Of a stretch of DNA of 42,154 bases, positions 1 through 7,757 are shown in pieces. Both the position numbers and the translations under genes were made by a program. Under the pieces are notes generated by a model that saw only the letters and a list, made by a program, of their open reading frames with translations, had not been told where the DNA came from and searched no databases. Source of the DNA: JAWXCF01 sp034440515. Its GTDB lineage: Bacteria; Bacteroidota; Bacteroidia; CAILMK01. Each line of letters starts with the position of its first letter. Position 1 is the stretch's first letter. The stretch covers positions 1-42,154 of the forward strand of contig JAWXCF010000028.1 of NCBI GenBank assembly GCA_034440515.1. The letters run 5' to 3'.

Positions 1-172
1 GTTCTGCATCGTATTCAGGACTAAGATTTGGAATTATGCTTAGCTCACCTTGTAATATATGTTCGCCAAGCTCCAGATTTAGAAATATACTTTGCTTAGA
101 TTCCAAAAATCCTCTGCTAGTTCCTGCAGGTTTTTTAAAGTGAAATGTTTGAATTTTATAACTTAAATTCAT
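1..172 (-). CDS. menC: o-succinylbenzoate synthase, N-terminal fragment (partial)
   Basis: Only the first 57 codons are inside the window; the gene continues past base 1. On the minus strand an ATG at 172 opens a frame reading MNLSYKIQTFHFKKPAGTSR and continuing through LSIIPNLSPEYDAE. A basic strand followed by a 'KPAGTSRG' segment and an 'IPNLSPEY' segment is typical of the N-terminal capping domain of MenC, an enolase-superfamily enzyme that dehydrates SHCHC to o-succinylbenzoate in menaquinone synthesis. The catalytic barrel lies outside the window, so the call rests on the N-terminal match plus the position directly after menB and menA, 8 bases beyond the menA stop and clearly in the same transcription unit. 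Confidence 0.75.
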   Translation of the reverse strand, partial: MNLSYKIQTFHFKKPAGTSRGFLESKQSIFLNLELGEHILQGELSIIPNLSPEYDAE

Positions 173-180
173 AAAATTTA

Positions 181-1077
181 CTATTGAATAGATATACCAA
201 AAATTAAAGTAAAGACTAAAATGCTAACAGCTAACTGCTTGAGCCAAGGGTCAAAAGCTTTATTTTCAGTAATTGGCATAATCATAAGTAAATTAAACAC
301 CAACAAAGAAGTTGGAGCTAAGCCCCACATTGACTGCCACTTATGTTGTAATATATAGTAGAATATAAATAAGCTAATTGCAATTGAAATAAGTAAAAAA
401 TGATAAACTTTAGCCAATTTTAAACCTAACAAGTTGGCTATGGTGGTTTTACCAGCAGCCTTATCTGTTTGTAAGTCCCTCATATTATTTATATGTAGAA
501 CAGCAGTACTTAATAAACCTAATCCACAACTAACAACCCAAGTACTTTTACTGATGGTATTACTATGTAAAAAATAGGTACCTGCTACAGCTACTGGACC
601 AAAAAACAAGAATACACTTAAATCTCCTAGAGCCTTATATCCATAAGGAATCTTTGTGGCTGTATAACTTATGGCAGCTATTATGCAAAGAATACCAATA
701 ACTAAAAGTATTATTATCGGCATAAATCCAACAGTTGGATATGCAAATAAAAGTAAGGTAACTCCAGATAGAAATGCAGCTATAGCAAATCGTTTTGCCA
801 TTTGCTTCATAGCTTGAATGCTCAAACTACCAGACGAACTTTGCCTGGTTGGTCCTAGTCTTTCATTAGTATCAGCTCCATTTTCTGCGTCTCCATAGTC
901 ATTTGCTATGTTACTAAGTATTTGAAGTAGAATTGCAGTTAAAAAGCTGAAAATACAAACAAATAAATTGAATTGGCCGTCTGCAAGTGCTAAAAAATTA
1001 CCCATAGCAATAATTGATACTGATAAGGGTAAGGTTCTCAATCTAAATGCTGAAATCCAAGCAGAAATGTTGGACAT
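181..1077 (-). CDS. menA: 1,4-dihydroxy-2-naphthoate polyprenyltransferase
   Basis: Integral membrane UbiA-family prenyltransferase of 298 residues that joins a polyprenyl chain to 1,4-dihydroxy-2-naphthoate to make demethylmenaquinone. The first Asp-rich motif NDYGDAENGAD lies at about residues 59-69 and the second, NNMRDLQTD, at about 197-205; these bind the Mg-diphosphate. About eight hydrophobic segments surround them, as in the family. The ATG overlaps the menB stop codon by one base (TAATG on the minus strand), indicating translational coupling. The menB-menA-menC order supports MenA rather than another UbiA member. The polyprenyl diphosphate substrate could come from the synthase at 10.2 kb. 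Confidence 0.93.
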   Translation of the reverse strand: MSNISAWISAFRLRTLPLSVSIIAMGNFLALADGQFNLFVCIFSFLTAILLQILSNIANDYGDAENGADTNERLGPTRQSSSGSLSIQAMKQMAKRFAIAAFLSGVTLLLFAYPTVGFMPIIILLVIGILCIIAAISYTATKIPYGYKALGDLSVFLFFGPVAVAGTYFLHSNTISKSTWVVSCGLGLLSTAVLHINNMRDLQTDKAAGKTTIANLLGLKLAKVYHFLLISIAISLFIFYYILQHKWQSMWGLAPTSLLVFNLLMIMPITENKAFDPWLKQLAVSILVFTLIFGISIQ

Positions 1078-1886
1078 TAAGGGAACTTTGGAAATTTAGA
1101 GAAATCGGGTTTTCTTTTCTCTAAAAATGCTTGCTTACCTTCTTTAGCTTCATCACTTAAATAGTATAATAAGGTAGCATTGCCCGCCAATTCCTGAATA
1201 CCAGTTTGTCCATCTAGTTCTGCATTAAATGAGCTTTTTAGCATTCTTATGGCTAGTGGGCTTTTCTCTTTTATTTTATTACACCACTCAATTGTGGTTG
1301 ATTCTAATAATTCCAATGGGACTACTTTATTTACCAGCCCCATATCTAAAGCTTCTTGAGCATTATATTGATCACATAGATACCATATTTCTCTTGCTTT
1401 CTTTTGACCTACAATCCTAGCTAAGTATGAAGCACCAAATCCACCATCAAATGAACCAACCTTAGGTCCAGTCTGCCCGAATCTTGCATTTTCTGCAGCA
1501 ATAGTTAAATCGCATACTACGTGTAGCACGTGTCCACCTCCTATAGCCCAGCCAGCAACTGAAGCAATTACAACTTTTGGAATACTGCGGATTATTTTTT
1601 GTAAATCTAAAACATTTAATCTAGGGACACTATCTACACCTATGTAGCCCCCGTGTCCTCTTACACTTTGGTCGCCTCCACTGCAAAACGCCTTGTCACC
1701 CTCACCAGTTAAAACGATTACTTCAACTTCTACGTGGTCTCTGCACCAATTCATTGCATCGATCATTTCAGACACAGTAAGCGGTGTAAAAGCATTATGC
1801 TTCTCTGGTCTATTTATGGCTATTCGCCCAATTCCTTTAAATAAACTAAAATTTATTTCTTCGTAGTCTTTTACTTTTTCCCACAT
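1077..1886 (-). CDS. menB: 1,4-dihydroxy-2-naphthoyl-CoA synthase
   Basis: Crotonase-fold enzyme of 269 residues that closes the naphthoate ring from o-succinylbenzoyl-CoA. Diagnostic segments are visible: AFCSGGDQSVRG (oxyanion-hole region), AGWAIGGGH, QTGPKVGSFDGGFG, and the C-terminal KRKPDFSKFPKFP typical of MenB and absent from ordinary enoyl-CoA hydratases. The frame can be extended three codons to a GTG at 1895, but the ATG at 1886 is preferred. The gene begins about 24 bases after the pdhB stop and its own stop overlaps the menA start, so pdhB-menB-menA-menC looks like one minus-strand operon. Confidence 0.94.
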   Translation of the reverse strand: MWEKVKDYEEINFSLFKGIGRIAINRPEKHNAFTPLTVSEMIDAMNWCRDHVEVEVIVLTGEGDKAFCSGGDQSVRGHGGYIGVDSVPRLNVLDLQKIIRSIPKVVIASVAGWAIGGGHVLHVVCDLTIAAENARFGQTGPKVGSFDGGFGASYLARIVGQKKAREIWYLCDQYNAQEALDMGLVNKVVPLELLESTTIEWCNKIKEKSPLAIRMLKSSFNAELDGQTGIQELAGNATLLYYLSDEAKEGKQAFLEKRKPDFSKFPKFP

Positions 1887-1909
1887 ATATTCCACAATTT
1901 TTTAAAGTA

Positions 1910-2896
1910 TTAGGCTATATACAATGAAGATTTTACAGCCTGAACTAATTGATGTACATTAGGTAAGTAAACTTCTACTAAAGTAGGAGCATACGGCATA
2001 GATGTGTCTTTAGCAGTAACTCTTTTGATAGGCGCATCTAAGTAATCAAATGCGTGTTTCTGTACCTGATATGTAATCTCAGCATTTATAGAACCAAATG
2101 GCCAACTTTCTTCAAGTATCACCAGCCTGTTTGTTTTTTTTACTGAATTTACGATTGTTTCAAAATCAAGTGGTCTGATTGTTCTTAAATCTATTACTTC
2201 TGCCTCAATATTTTCTTTGCTCAATTCCTCAGCAGCTTGAAGAGCAATTTTCATCATCTTATTAAATGATACTATTGTCACATCTTTACCTAGACGCTTT
2301 ACTTCAGCCTTACCTATTGGTATCAAATATTCAGCTTCAGGTACTTCCATTTTATCACCGTACATTACTTCAGATTCCATAAAAATAATGGGATCATTAT
2401 CTCTTATGGCACTTTTTAAAAGTCCTTTAGCATCATAAGGATTACTTGGGCTAATTACTTTTAGTCCAGGAACATTAGCGTACCAATTTTCAAACATTTG
2501 AGAGTGTTGCGCACCTAGTTGCCCTGCAGAACCACTCGGACCTCTGAATACAATTGGACAAGTAAATTGACCAGCGCTCATACTTAATATTTTAGCAGCG
2601 CTATTTACCACTTGGTCTATAGCCAATAAAGCAAAATTCCAAGTCATAAACTCTATTATTGGCCTTAAACCATTCATAGCAGCACCAACGCCTATTCCTG
2701 CGAAGCCTAATTCTGCTATTGGGGTGTCTATACATCTTTTCTCACCAAATTCATCTAATATGCCTTGAGATACTTTGTATGCACCGTTGTACTGTGCAAC
2801 CTCTTCCCCCATAATAAACACTGTATCATCTCTGCGCATTTCTTCAGCTATTGCTTCCCTTAGCGCTTCCCGATATGGAATTATACGATCACTCAT
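1910..2896 (-). CDS. pdhB: pyruvate dehydrogenase E1 component, beta subunit
   Basis: 328-residue E1-beta subunit of a 2-oxoacid dehydrogenase complex. It carries the thiamine-diphosphate region MGEEVAQYNGAYKVSQG, the segment DTPIAELGFAGIGVGAAMNG, and GPSGSAGQLGAQHSQ, the pattern of PdhB-type subunits. The length is normal (about 325). The E1-alpha and E2 subunits are not next to it, so the complex is encoded at separate loci. The start is an ATG, with a minus-strand TAnnTTTG box at 2918-2925. Sharing an operon with menaquinone genes would link acetyl-CoA production with respiratory quinone supply; that link is inference. A branched-chain oxoacid dehydrogenase beta subunit is the main alternative. 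Confidence 0.88.
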   Translation of the reverse strand: MSDRIIPYREALREAIAEEMRRDDTVFIMGEEVAQYNGAYKVSQGILDEFGEKRCIDTPIAELGFAGIGVGAAMNGLRPIIEFMTWNFALLAIDQVVNSAAKILSMSAGQFTCPIVFRGPSGSAGQLGAQHSQMFENWYANVPGLKVISPSNPYDAKGLLKSAIRDNDPIIFMESEVMYGDKMEVPEAEYLIPIGKAEVKRLGKDVTIVSFNKMMKIALQAAEELSKENIEAEVIDLRTIRPLDFETIVNSVKKTNRLVILEESWPFGSINAEITYQVQKHAFDYLDAPIKRVTAKDTSMPYAPTLVEVYLPNVHQLVQAVKSSLYIA

Positions 2897-2917
2897 TTAC
2901 TTTCCTAATTATGTTAG

Positions 2918-2925
2918 CAAATTTA
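2918..2925 (-). promoter_or_regulatory. -7 promoter box for pdhB-men operon
   Basis: Minus strand reads TAAATTTG, a perfect match to the Bacteroidota housekeeping -7 element TAnnTTTG, ending 22 bases before the pdhB ATG. No clear -33 TTG is visible at the usual spacing. Confidence 0.55.
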
Positions 2926-2969
2926 TACCACCTACTGGTAAATACTTAACTATATGAAGTATTCATTAC

Positions 2970-2977
2970 TAATTTTG
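2970..2977 (+). promoter_or_regulatory. -7 promoter box for lpxD-like gene
   Basis: TAATTTTG matches TAnnTTTG exactly and ends only 6 bases before the ATG at 2983. Initiation a few bases downstream would give an almost leaderless mRNA. The divergent pdhB box lies 45 bases away. Confidence 0.5.
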
Positions 2978-2982
2978 TCATT

Positions 2983-3894
2983 ATGGATTTAAAGGAATCA
3001 ATTTCGGTTGCCGAATTAGGATTATGGTTTGGAAGAAAGCACGTTGGAGATGAAAGTCTTATGGTTACTGGAATCAATGAAATTCATAATGTTAGGTCTG
3101 GTGACATCACATTCGTTGATGCCCCTAAATACTATAGTAAAGTACTACAAAGCGATGCTACTGTTATTATAATAAATCAAGATATTGAAGCACCCACAGG
3201 CAAGGCACTAATTATTAGCGATAACCCATTTGCAGATTACAATAGATTAGTTAATAGATATTTAGCGGCAGAAACTCCAAATTCGAACAGCGATGTGCAT
3301 TTTGAAGATGTTACTATTTATCCAAATGTTTACATTGGACACTCCGTTAGTATTGGCAAGGGTAGTATTATCCACCCTAATGTGGTAATTTATGACTATA
3401 CCACTATTGGAGAGAATGTTGAAATTCATAGCAATACAACAATTGGGTCTCACGCCTATTATTATAAGAATACTGAATCAGGTTTTGAAAAAATGATAAG
3501 TTGTGGTAGCGTCATTATTGAAGATAATGTTGAGATTGGCGCAGGTTGTTGCATAGACAAAGGAGTGAGTAGTGCAACTATAATAGGACAAGGAACCAAA
3601 ATAGATAATCACGTTCAAATTGGGCACGATGTTACGATTGGCACCAGATGCTTAATTGGTAGTCAAGTTGGAATAGCAGGTACAACTAAAATAGGAAACA
3701 ACGTCATCCTTTGGGGTCAAGTAGGAGTTACCAAAGACATCACAATTGGCGACGGGGTTGTTGTTTCAGCCCAGAGTGGGGTAAGCAAAGATTTAAGTGG
3801 GGAGGGTGTCATATTTAGTGGAAGCCCAGCCAGACCATTAACAGAAGCAAGAAAAGAAATGGCTTGGGTAAGAATGAAAATGAAAGAATTTTAG
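2983..3894 (+). CDS. lpxD: UDP-3-O-acylglucosamine N-acyltransferase (LpxD family)
   Basis: 303 residues: an N-terminal substrate-binding domain (about 1-95), then a left-handed beta-helix of hexapeptide repeats (about 105-265) and a C-terminal helix. The segment DNHVQIGHDVTIG contains the His expected to be catalytic in LpxD, which transfers a 3-hydroxyacyl chain from ACP to UDP-3-O-acylglucosamine in lipid A synthesis. The usual neighbours lpxC, fabZ and lpxA are absent, and the protein is shorter than the approximately 340 residues common for LpxD. It may therefore be the second, stand-alone LpxD paralogue found in many Bacteroidota rather than the main enzyme. Its stop interlocks with that of the convergent SRPBCC gene. 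Confidence 0.8.
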   Translation: MDLKESISVAELGLWFGRKHVGDESLMVTGINEIHNVRSGDITFVDAPKYYSKVLQSDATVIIINQDIEAPTGKALIISDNPFADYNRLVNRYLAAETPNSNSDVHFEDVTIYPNVYIGHSVSIGKGSIIHPNVVIYDYTTIGENVEIHSNTTIGSHAYYYKNTESGFEKMISCGSVIIEDNVEIGAGCCIDKGVSSATIIGQGTKIDNHVQIGHDVTIGTRCLIGSQVGIAGTTKIGNNVILWGQVGVTKDITIGDGVVVSAQSGVSKDLSGEGVIFSGSPARPLTEARKEMAWVRMKMKEF

Positions 3895-4358
3895 TCTAAA
3901 GTCCCAAACAGCTCTTGCATTTTTGTCTTACGATATCCAAATATTTTTTCAAGACTTGGCTTTACTAAAAACGGATGAGCAATTCTACCGAACATGCCCA
4001 TAGGTACTACATAATGAACTAAATCTTCCATAAGTACTCCTCCTTCAACAGAAGTAAAAAAGTGCTTGTGGTGCCAAAAACTATATGGTCCAAAGCGTTG
4101 CTCATCAATAAAAAATTCGTGGTCAGTTACATTTTTTATTTCTGTAACCCAAGTCATTGGTATGTTTAGTAACGGTTTAACTGTATAGGCTATAATCATT
4201 CCACTGTACATTTTTTTGCCTTCGTGAATTATCTTGACGTCAAAACCCATATAATCAGGTGTAATGACTTTAAGATTAGCAGGATTACAAAAAAAATCCC
4301 AAGCAATATCTAAGGTAATAGGTAGCTTTAATTTTTCGTGAATAGTGTATATTTTCAA
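3891..4358 (-). CDS. SRPBCC-family (START-like) ligand-binding protein
   Basis: 155-residue cytosolic protein with the START/SRPBCC layout: the opening strand 'KIYTIHEKLKLPI', the helix 'AWDFFCNPANLKVITP', then 'EQRFGPYSFWHHKHFF' and 'MEDLVHYVVPMGMFG'. Homologues are often annotated as cell-division inhibitors or cyclase/dehydrase relatives, without a firm biochemical role. The start appears to be TTG at 4358, 18 bases after the rnhB stop, which makes an rnhB-SRPBCC operon likely. The only CATG tetramer I found in the window lies in this gene at 3993-3996. Function unknown beyond probable hydrophobic ligand binding. Confidence 0.8.
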   Translation of the reverse strand: MKIYTIHEKLKLPITLDIAWDFFCNPANLKVITPDYMGFDVKIIHEGKKMYSGMIIAYTVKPLLNIPMTWVTEIKNVTDHEFFIDEQRFGPYSFWHHKHFFTSVEGGVLMEDLVHYVVPMGMFGRIAHPFLVKPSLEKIFGYRKTKMQELFGTLD

Positions 4359-4376
4359 AATAATAATCAGTATATG

Positions 4377-5000
4377 TTATAACACAATATTTTCTGTTGT
4401 GTTTTGATTGAACAAATTATGTTGATTAGACATAGGTGCAAACGTCATTCTATGAATTGGCGTAGGCCCGTGCTTTATTATAGCTTCTATGTGAAATTTA
4501 GTGCCATATCCTTTGTTTTTATGAAAATTATAAACAGGATATTCATTATGGTATCCTTTCATAATTTCATCTCTATGCACCTTAGCCAATATACTGGCAC
4601 AAGATATTTGATAGTATATGTCGTCTCCTCCTACATAACAAGTGTGTGGAATTGATTGAAAAGGATTAAATTTATTTCCGTCTATAATTAAGTGATTTGG
4701 CTGAAGCCTTAATTTTTCAATTGCTAAATGCATAGCAGTTATAGATGCTTTTAGTATATTTATTTGATCTATAATATGATGCTCAACTACTCCAATTGCC
4801 CAAGCTGTCGCGTTATTCTTTATGTATTCAGATAAGTCTGCCCTCATATTTTCTTTCAACTTTTTACTATCTCGAATTAAAGGATTTATTTCAGCTTTAT
4901 TCCAAATCACAGCCGCGGCAACAACAGGCCCTGCTAGACATCCTCTCCCTGCTTCATCACACCCTGCCACCAATAGTCCATTAGATATATAGTTCTCCAT
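4377..5000 (-). CDS. rnhB: ribonuclease HII
   Basis: 207-residue RNase HII, which cuts RNA in RNA-DNA hybrids and removes single ribonucleotides from DNA. The signature GCDEAGRGCLAGPV sits near the N-terminus with catalytic Asp15 and Glu16. It is followed by RDSKKL, an Asp in LIIDGNKF, and CASILAKVHRD, which supplies the fourth acidic residue. The length is normal for a bacterial RnhB without an extra N-terminal domain. The ATG at 5000 is the only good start. The gene diverges from the M20 peptidase and leads the downstream SRPBCC gene. Confidence 0.94.
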   Translation of the reverse strand: MENYISNGLLVAGCDEAGRGCLAGPVVAAAVIWNKAEINPLIRDSKKLKENMRADLSEYIKNNATAWAIGVVEHHIIDQINILKASITAMHLAIEKLRLQPNHLIIDGNKFNPFQSIPHTCYVGGDDIYYQISCASILAKVHRDEIMKGYHNEYPVYNFHKNKGYGTKFHIEAIIKHGPTPIHRMTFAPMSNQHNLFNQNTTENIVL

Positions 5001-5080
5001 TAATTATGTAATAGCAATGGTATGTATTTAATTTGCAACTACAGTATAGTTACATATCTAAAATAATCAAATATCACAAT

Positions 5081-6454
5081 ATGAATTCAGTAAAAGAATA
5101 CATTGAAACGCATAAGGAACGCTTCGTCAATGAATTAATAGAGCTTTTGCGTTTGCCATCAGTAAGTGCAGACCCTAAGTTTAAAGATGATGTGTTTGCA
5201 ACTGCTGATATGGTTAGTCAAAGACTAAAAGAAGCAGGTGCAGAAAATATTCAAATTTGCCCTACCGATGGATACCCAATTGTGTATGGTGATAAAATAA
5301 TAGATGCCAGTTTGCCAACAGTATTGGTATATGGTCACTATGATGTACAACCAGCTGACCCGTATGATTTATGGGAAAGCCCTCCCTTTGAACCAGTCAT
5401 TAAAAACGAAATAATATATGCTAGAGGTGCTTGCGATGACAAAGGTCAAATGTATATGCACGTAAAAGCATTTGAATATATGATTAAGGAAAATCAACTG
5501 CCTTGCAATGTGAAGTTTATGATTGAGGGTGAAGAGGAAGTTGGTTCAGCTAATTTGGAAGCTTTTGTAAAAGCTAATCAAGATATGTTACGTGCTGATG
5601 TTATTCTTATATCTGATACCAGTATGATATCTAATGATATACCTAGCATTACCGTTGGCCTAAGAGGATTAGCATATGTAGAAGTAGAATTAACTGGGCC
5701 AAGTCACGATTTACACAGCGGAACCTATGGAGGAGCTGTATCTAATCCTTGCAATGCTTTAATGCAAATGGTTAATAAGTTGATAGATGAAAAAACAAGA
5801 AAGATTTTAATTCCAGGTTTTTATGACGATGTGGAAGAAATTAGTGCCGAAGAAAAGCTTGCAATAGCTAATATTCCATTTAGTGTTGAGGATTATAAAC
5901 AAGAATTAAACATAACAGAAACACTTGGAGAAGAAAATTATAGCATTTTAGAGCAAACCAGCACCAGACCTACTTTAGATGTAAATGGTATAAAAGGAGG
6001 CTACCAAGGTGAAGGCGCTAAAACCGTATTACCATCTAAAGCTTCAGCTAAAATAAGTATGAGGTTAGTTCCCAATCAAAAATCTGGAAAAATAGCTGAA
6101 TTATTTAAAGAATACTTTATGTCAATAGCACCTAAAGGCATAAAAGTAAAAGTAAGTTTCCATCACGGTGGAGATCCCGTAGTAGTTCCAATTGATTGTA
6201 TAGAATATAGAGCGGCTGAAAAAGCTTACGAAGAAACTTTTGGTAGAAAACCAATTCCGCAAAGAGCAGGTGGCAGTATTCCAATTGTAAAACTATTTGA
6301 AGATGTTTTGAAAATTAAATCTATAATGATGGGTTTTGGTTTAGATAGTGATTTAATCCATTCGCCAAATGAGCATTTTGGTATATATAATTTCCTAAAG
6401 GGGATTGAAACCTTGCCTTATTTCTACAAACACTACACAGAAATGAAGAAATAA
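5081..6454 (+). CDS. M20-family dipeptidase (zinc carboxypeptidase)
   Basis: 457-residue cytosolic M20 metallopeptidase of the dipeptidase type. Metal and catalytic motifs are clear: VYGHYDVQPADP (His86, Asp88), ARGACDDKGQ (Asp119), MIEGEEEVGS (Glu151/152) and LIHSPNEHFG near the C-terminus; HDLHSGTYGGAVSNP belongs to the dimerisation lid. The frame stays open upstream to a TTG at 5033, but the ATG at 5081 starting MNSVKEYIETHKERF is far more typical. It likely hydrolyses dipeptides for amino-acid recovery; exact specificity cannot be read from the sequence. A strong terminator follows at 6480-6509. Confidence 0.9.
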   Translation: MNSVKEYIETHKERFVNELIELLRLPSVSADPKFKDDVFATADMVSQRLKEAGAENIQICPTDGYPIVYGDKIIDASLPTVLVYGHYDVQPADPYDLWESPPFEPVIKNEIIYARGACDDKGQMYMHVKAFEYMIKENQLPCNVKFMIEGEEEVGSANLEAFVKANQDMLRADVILISDTSMISNDIPSITVGLRGLAYVEVELTGPSHDLHSGTYGGAVSNPCNALMQMVNKLIDEKTRKILIPGFYDDVEEISAEEKLAIANIPFSVEDYKQELNITETLGEENYSILEQTSTRPTLDVNGIKGGYQGEGAKTVLPSKASAKISMRLVPNQKSGKIAELFKEYFMSIAPKGIKVKVSFHHGGDPVVVPIDCIEYRAAEKAYEETFGRKPIPQRAGGSIPIVKLFEDVLKIKSIMMGFGLDSDLIHSPNEHFGIYNFLKGIETLPYFYKHYTEMKK

Positions 6455-6479
6455 TTTTCTTCAAATTTTATATTTTAAG

Positions 6480-6509
6480 CCTTGGTGTAGTCTTACATCA
6501 AGGTTTTTT
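6480..6509 (+). terminator. Rho-independent terminator after the M20 peptidase
   Basis: CCTTGGTGTA, a 4-base loop, then TACATCAAGG makes a 10-bp stem with a single G-T pair, followed directly by a run of six T. It lies 26 bases after the stop codon. Confidence 0.88.
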
Positions 6510-6584
6510 AATGATATTATGGTTTTAAGTCAATTTCAATACATTTAATTTGCCAAACTATTGCAAAACTTCTGTTACCTATTT

Positions 6585-7757
6585 ATGAGTATTAATAACC
6601 AAGATGTCGAATTAAGTATAGTAATGCCTTGCCTAAATGAGGCAGAAACTATTGAAGTTTGCATCATAAAAGCCAATAAGTATTTTTCTGACAATAACGT
6701 AGTAGGGGAGGTTGTAATTGGCGATAATGGAAGTACTGACGGTAGCCAAGCTATGGCAGAGGCCTTAGGAGCTAGAGTAATAGCAGTACCAAATAGAGGC
6801 TATGGTAATGCATTGAAAGGGGGCATAAATGCAGCATATGGCAAATACATTATTATGGGTGATAGCGATGACAGCTATGATTTCAGTAAGTTAGAACTAT
6901 ACATAGAGAAGTTGAGAGAAGGCTATGACCTAGTAATGGGGAATAGATTTAAGGGTGGTGTGATGCCAGGAGCTATGCCTTTTCTTCATAAATATCTGGG
7001 TAATCCAGTTTTATCCTTTATTGGTAGGTTGTTTTTTGGTGGTGGAATTGGTGATTTTCATTGTGGCTTGAGGGGTTTTAGTAAAGAAGCTTATATTAAG
7101 ATGGATTTACAAACCACAGGAATGGAATTTGCAAGTGAAATGGTTGTTAAATCAACTATAAAAAAACTTAAAATAGCTGAAGTTCCAACAATACTTCATC
7201 CAGATGGAAGAAGCAGACCTCCACATTTGCGAACTTGGAGAGACGGTTGGCGTCACTTAAGATTTTTAATGATGTATGCGCCAGCTTGGGTGTTTTTCTA
7301 TCCCAGTATTACTCTTATTCTTATCGGAACCATTTTAGGTGGTTTAATTACCAATCAGCCTTTAGAAATTAGAGGCGTAACACTAGATGTCGATACCCTA
7401 ATGTATATGGCGCTACTGGTATTTGTAGGTGTACAAGGTATTACATTTTATATGATAGCAAAAATATTTGCCATAAATGAAGGCTTATTACCATACAGTA
7501 AGCGTATGGCTAGGTATAGTAATTGGTTTACTTTTGAGAAAGGGTTGGTTATCAGTTTAATATTAATACTAGCTGGTTTGGTTGGAAGTATAAGTGCAAT
7601 AAACCATTGGCGCTCAGTTAACTTTGGTGACTTAGAGACTGGTTTTAGTATGAGAATAATAGTGCCTAGTATTTTGGCTATTTTAGTTGGAGTGCAGTTG
7701 TTTTTCACAAATTTTGTAATGGGGATTTTAGGACTAAAGAAAAAATCTAATTCATAA
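6585..7757 (+). CDS. GT2 glycosyltransferase, polyprenyl-phosphate sugar synthase-like, with membrane domain
   Basis: 390 residues. The N-terminal GT-A domain (about 1-230) has the family pattern SIVMPCLNEAETI, then GDNGSTDGS, MGDSDDSYDF (the DXD motif at about 93-95) and MGNRFKGGVMPGAMPFLHKYLGNP, as in dolichol-phosphate mannose/glucose synthases. The C-terminal part carries about four membrane segments. The predicted job is to move a sugar from a nucleotide donor to a polyprenyl phosphate at the inner membrane. The ATG at 6585 is preferred over an upstream TTG at 6561. Its stop overlaps the next start (TAATG), coupling it to the polytopic protein at 7757. Confidence 0.85.
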   Translation: MSINNQDVELSIVMPCLNEAETIEVCIIKANKYFSDNNVVGEVVIGDNGSTDGSQAMAEALGARVIAVPNRGYGNALKGGINAAYGKYIIMGDSDDSYDFSKLELYIEKLREGYDLVMGNRFKGGVMPGAMPFLHKYLGNPVLSFIGRLFFGGGIGDFHCGLRGFSKEAYIKMDLQTTGMEFASEMVVKSTIKKLKIAEVPTILHPDGRSRPPHLRTWRDGWRHLRFLMMYAPAWVFFYPSITLILIGTILGGLITNQPLEIRGVTLDVDTLMYMALLVFVGVQGITFYMIAKIFAINEGLLPYSKRMARYSNWFTFEKGLVISLILILAGLVGSISAINHWRSVNFGDLETGFSMRIIVPSILAILVGVQLFFTNFVMGILGLKKKSNS

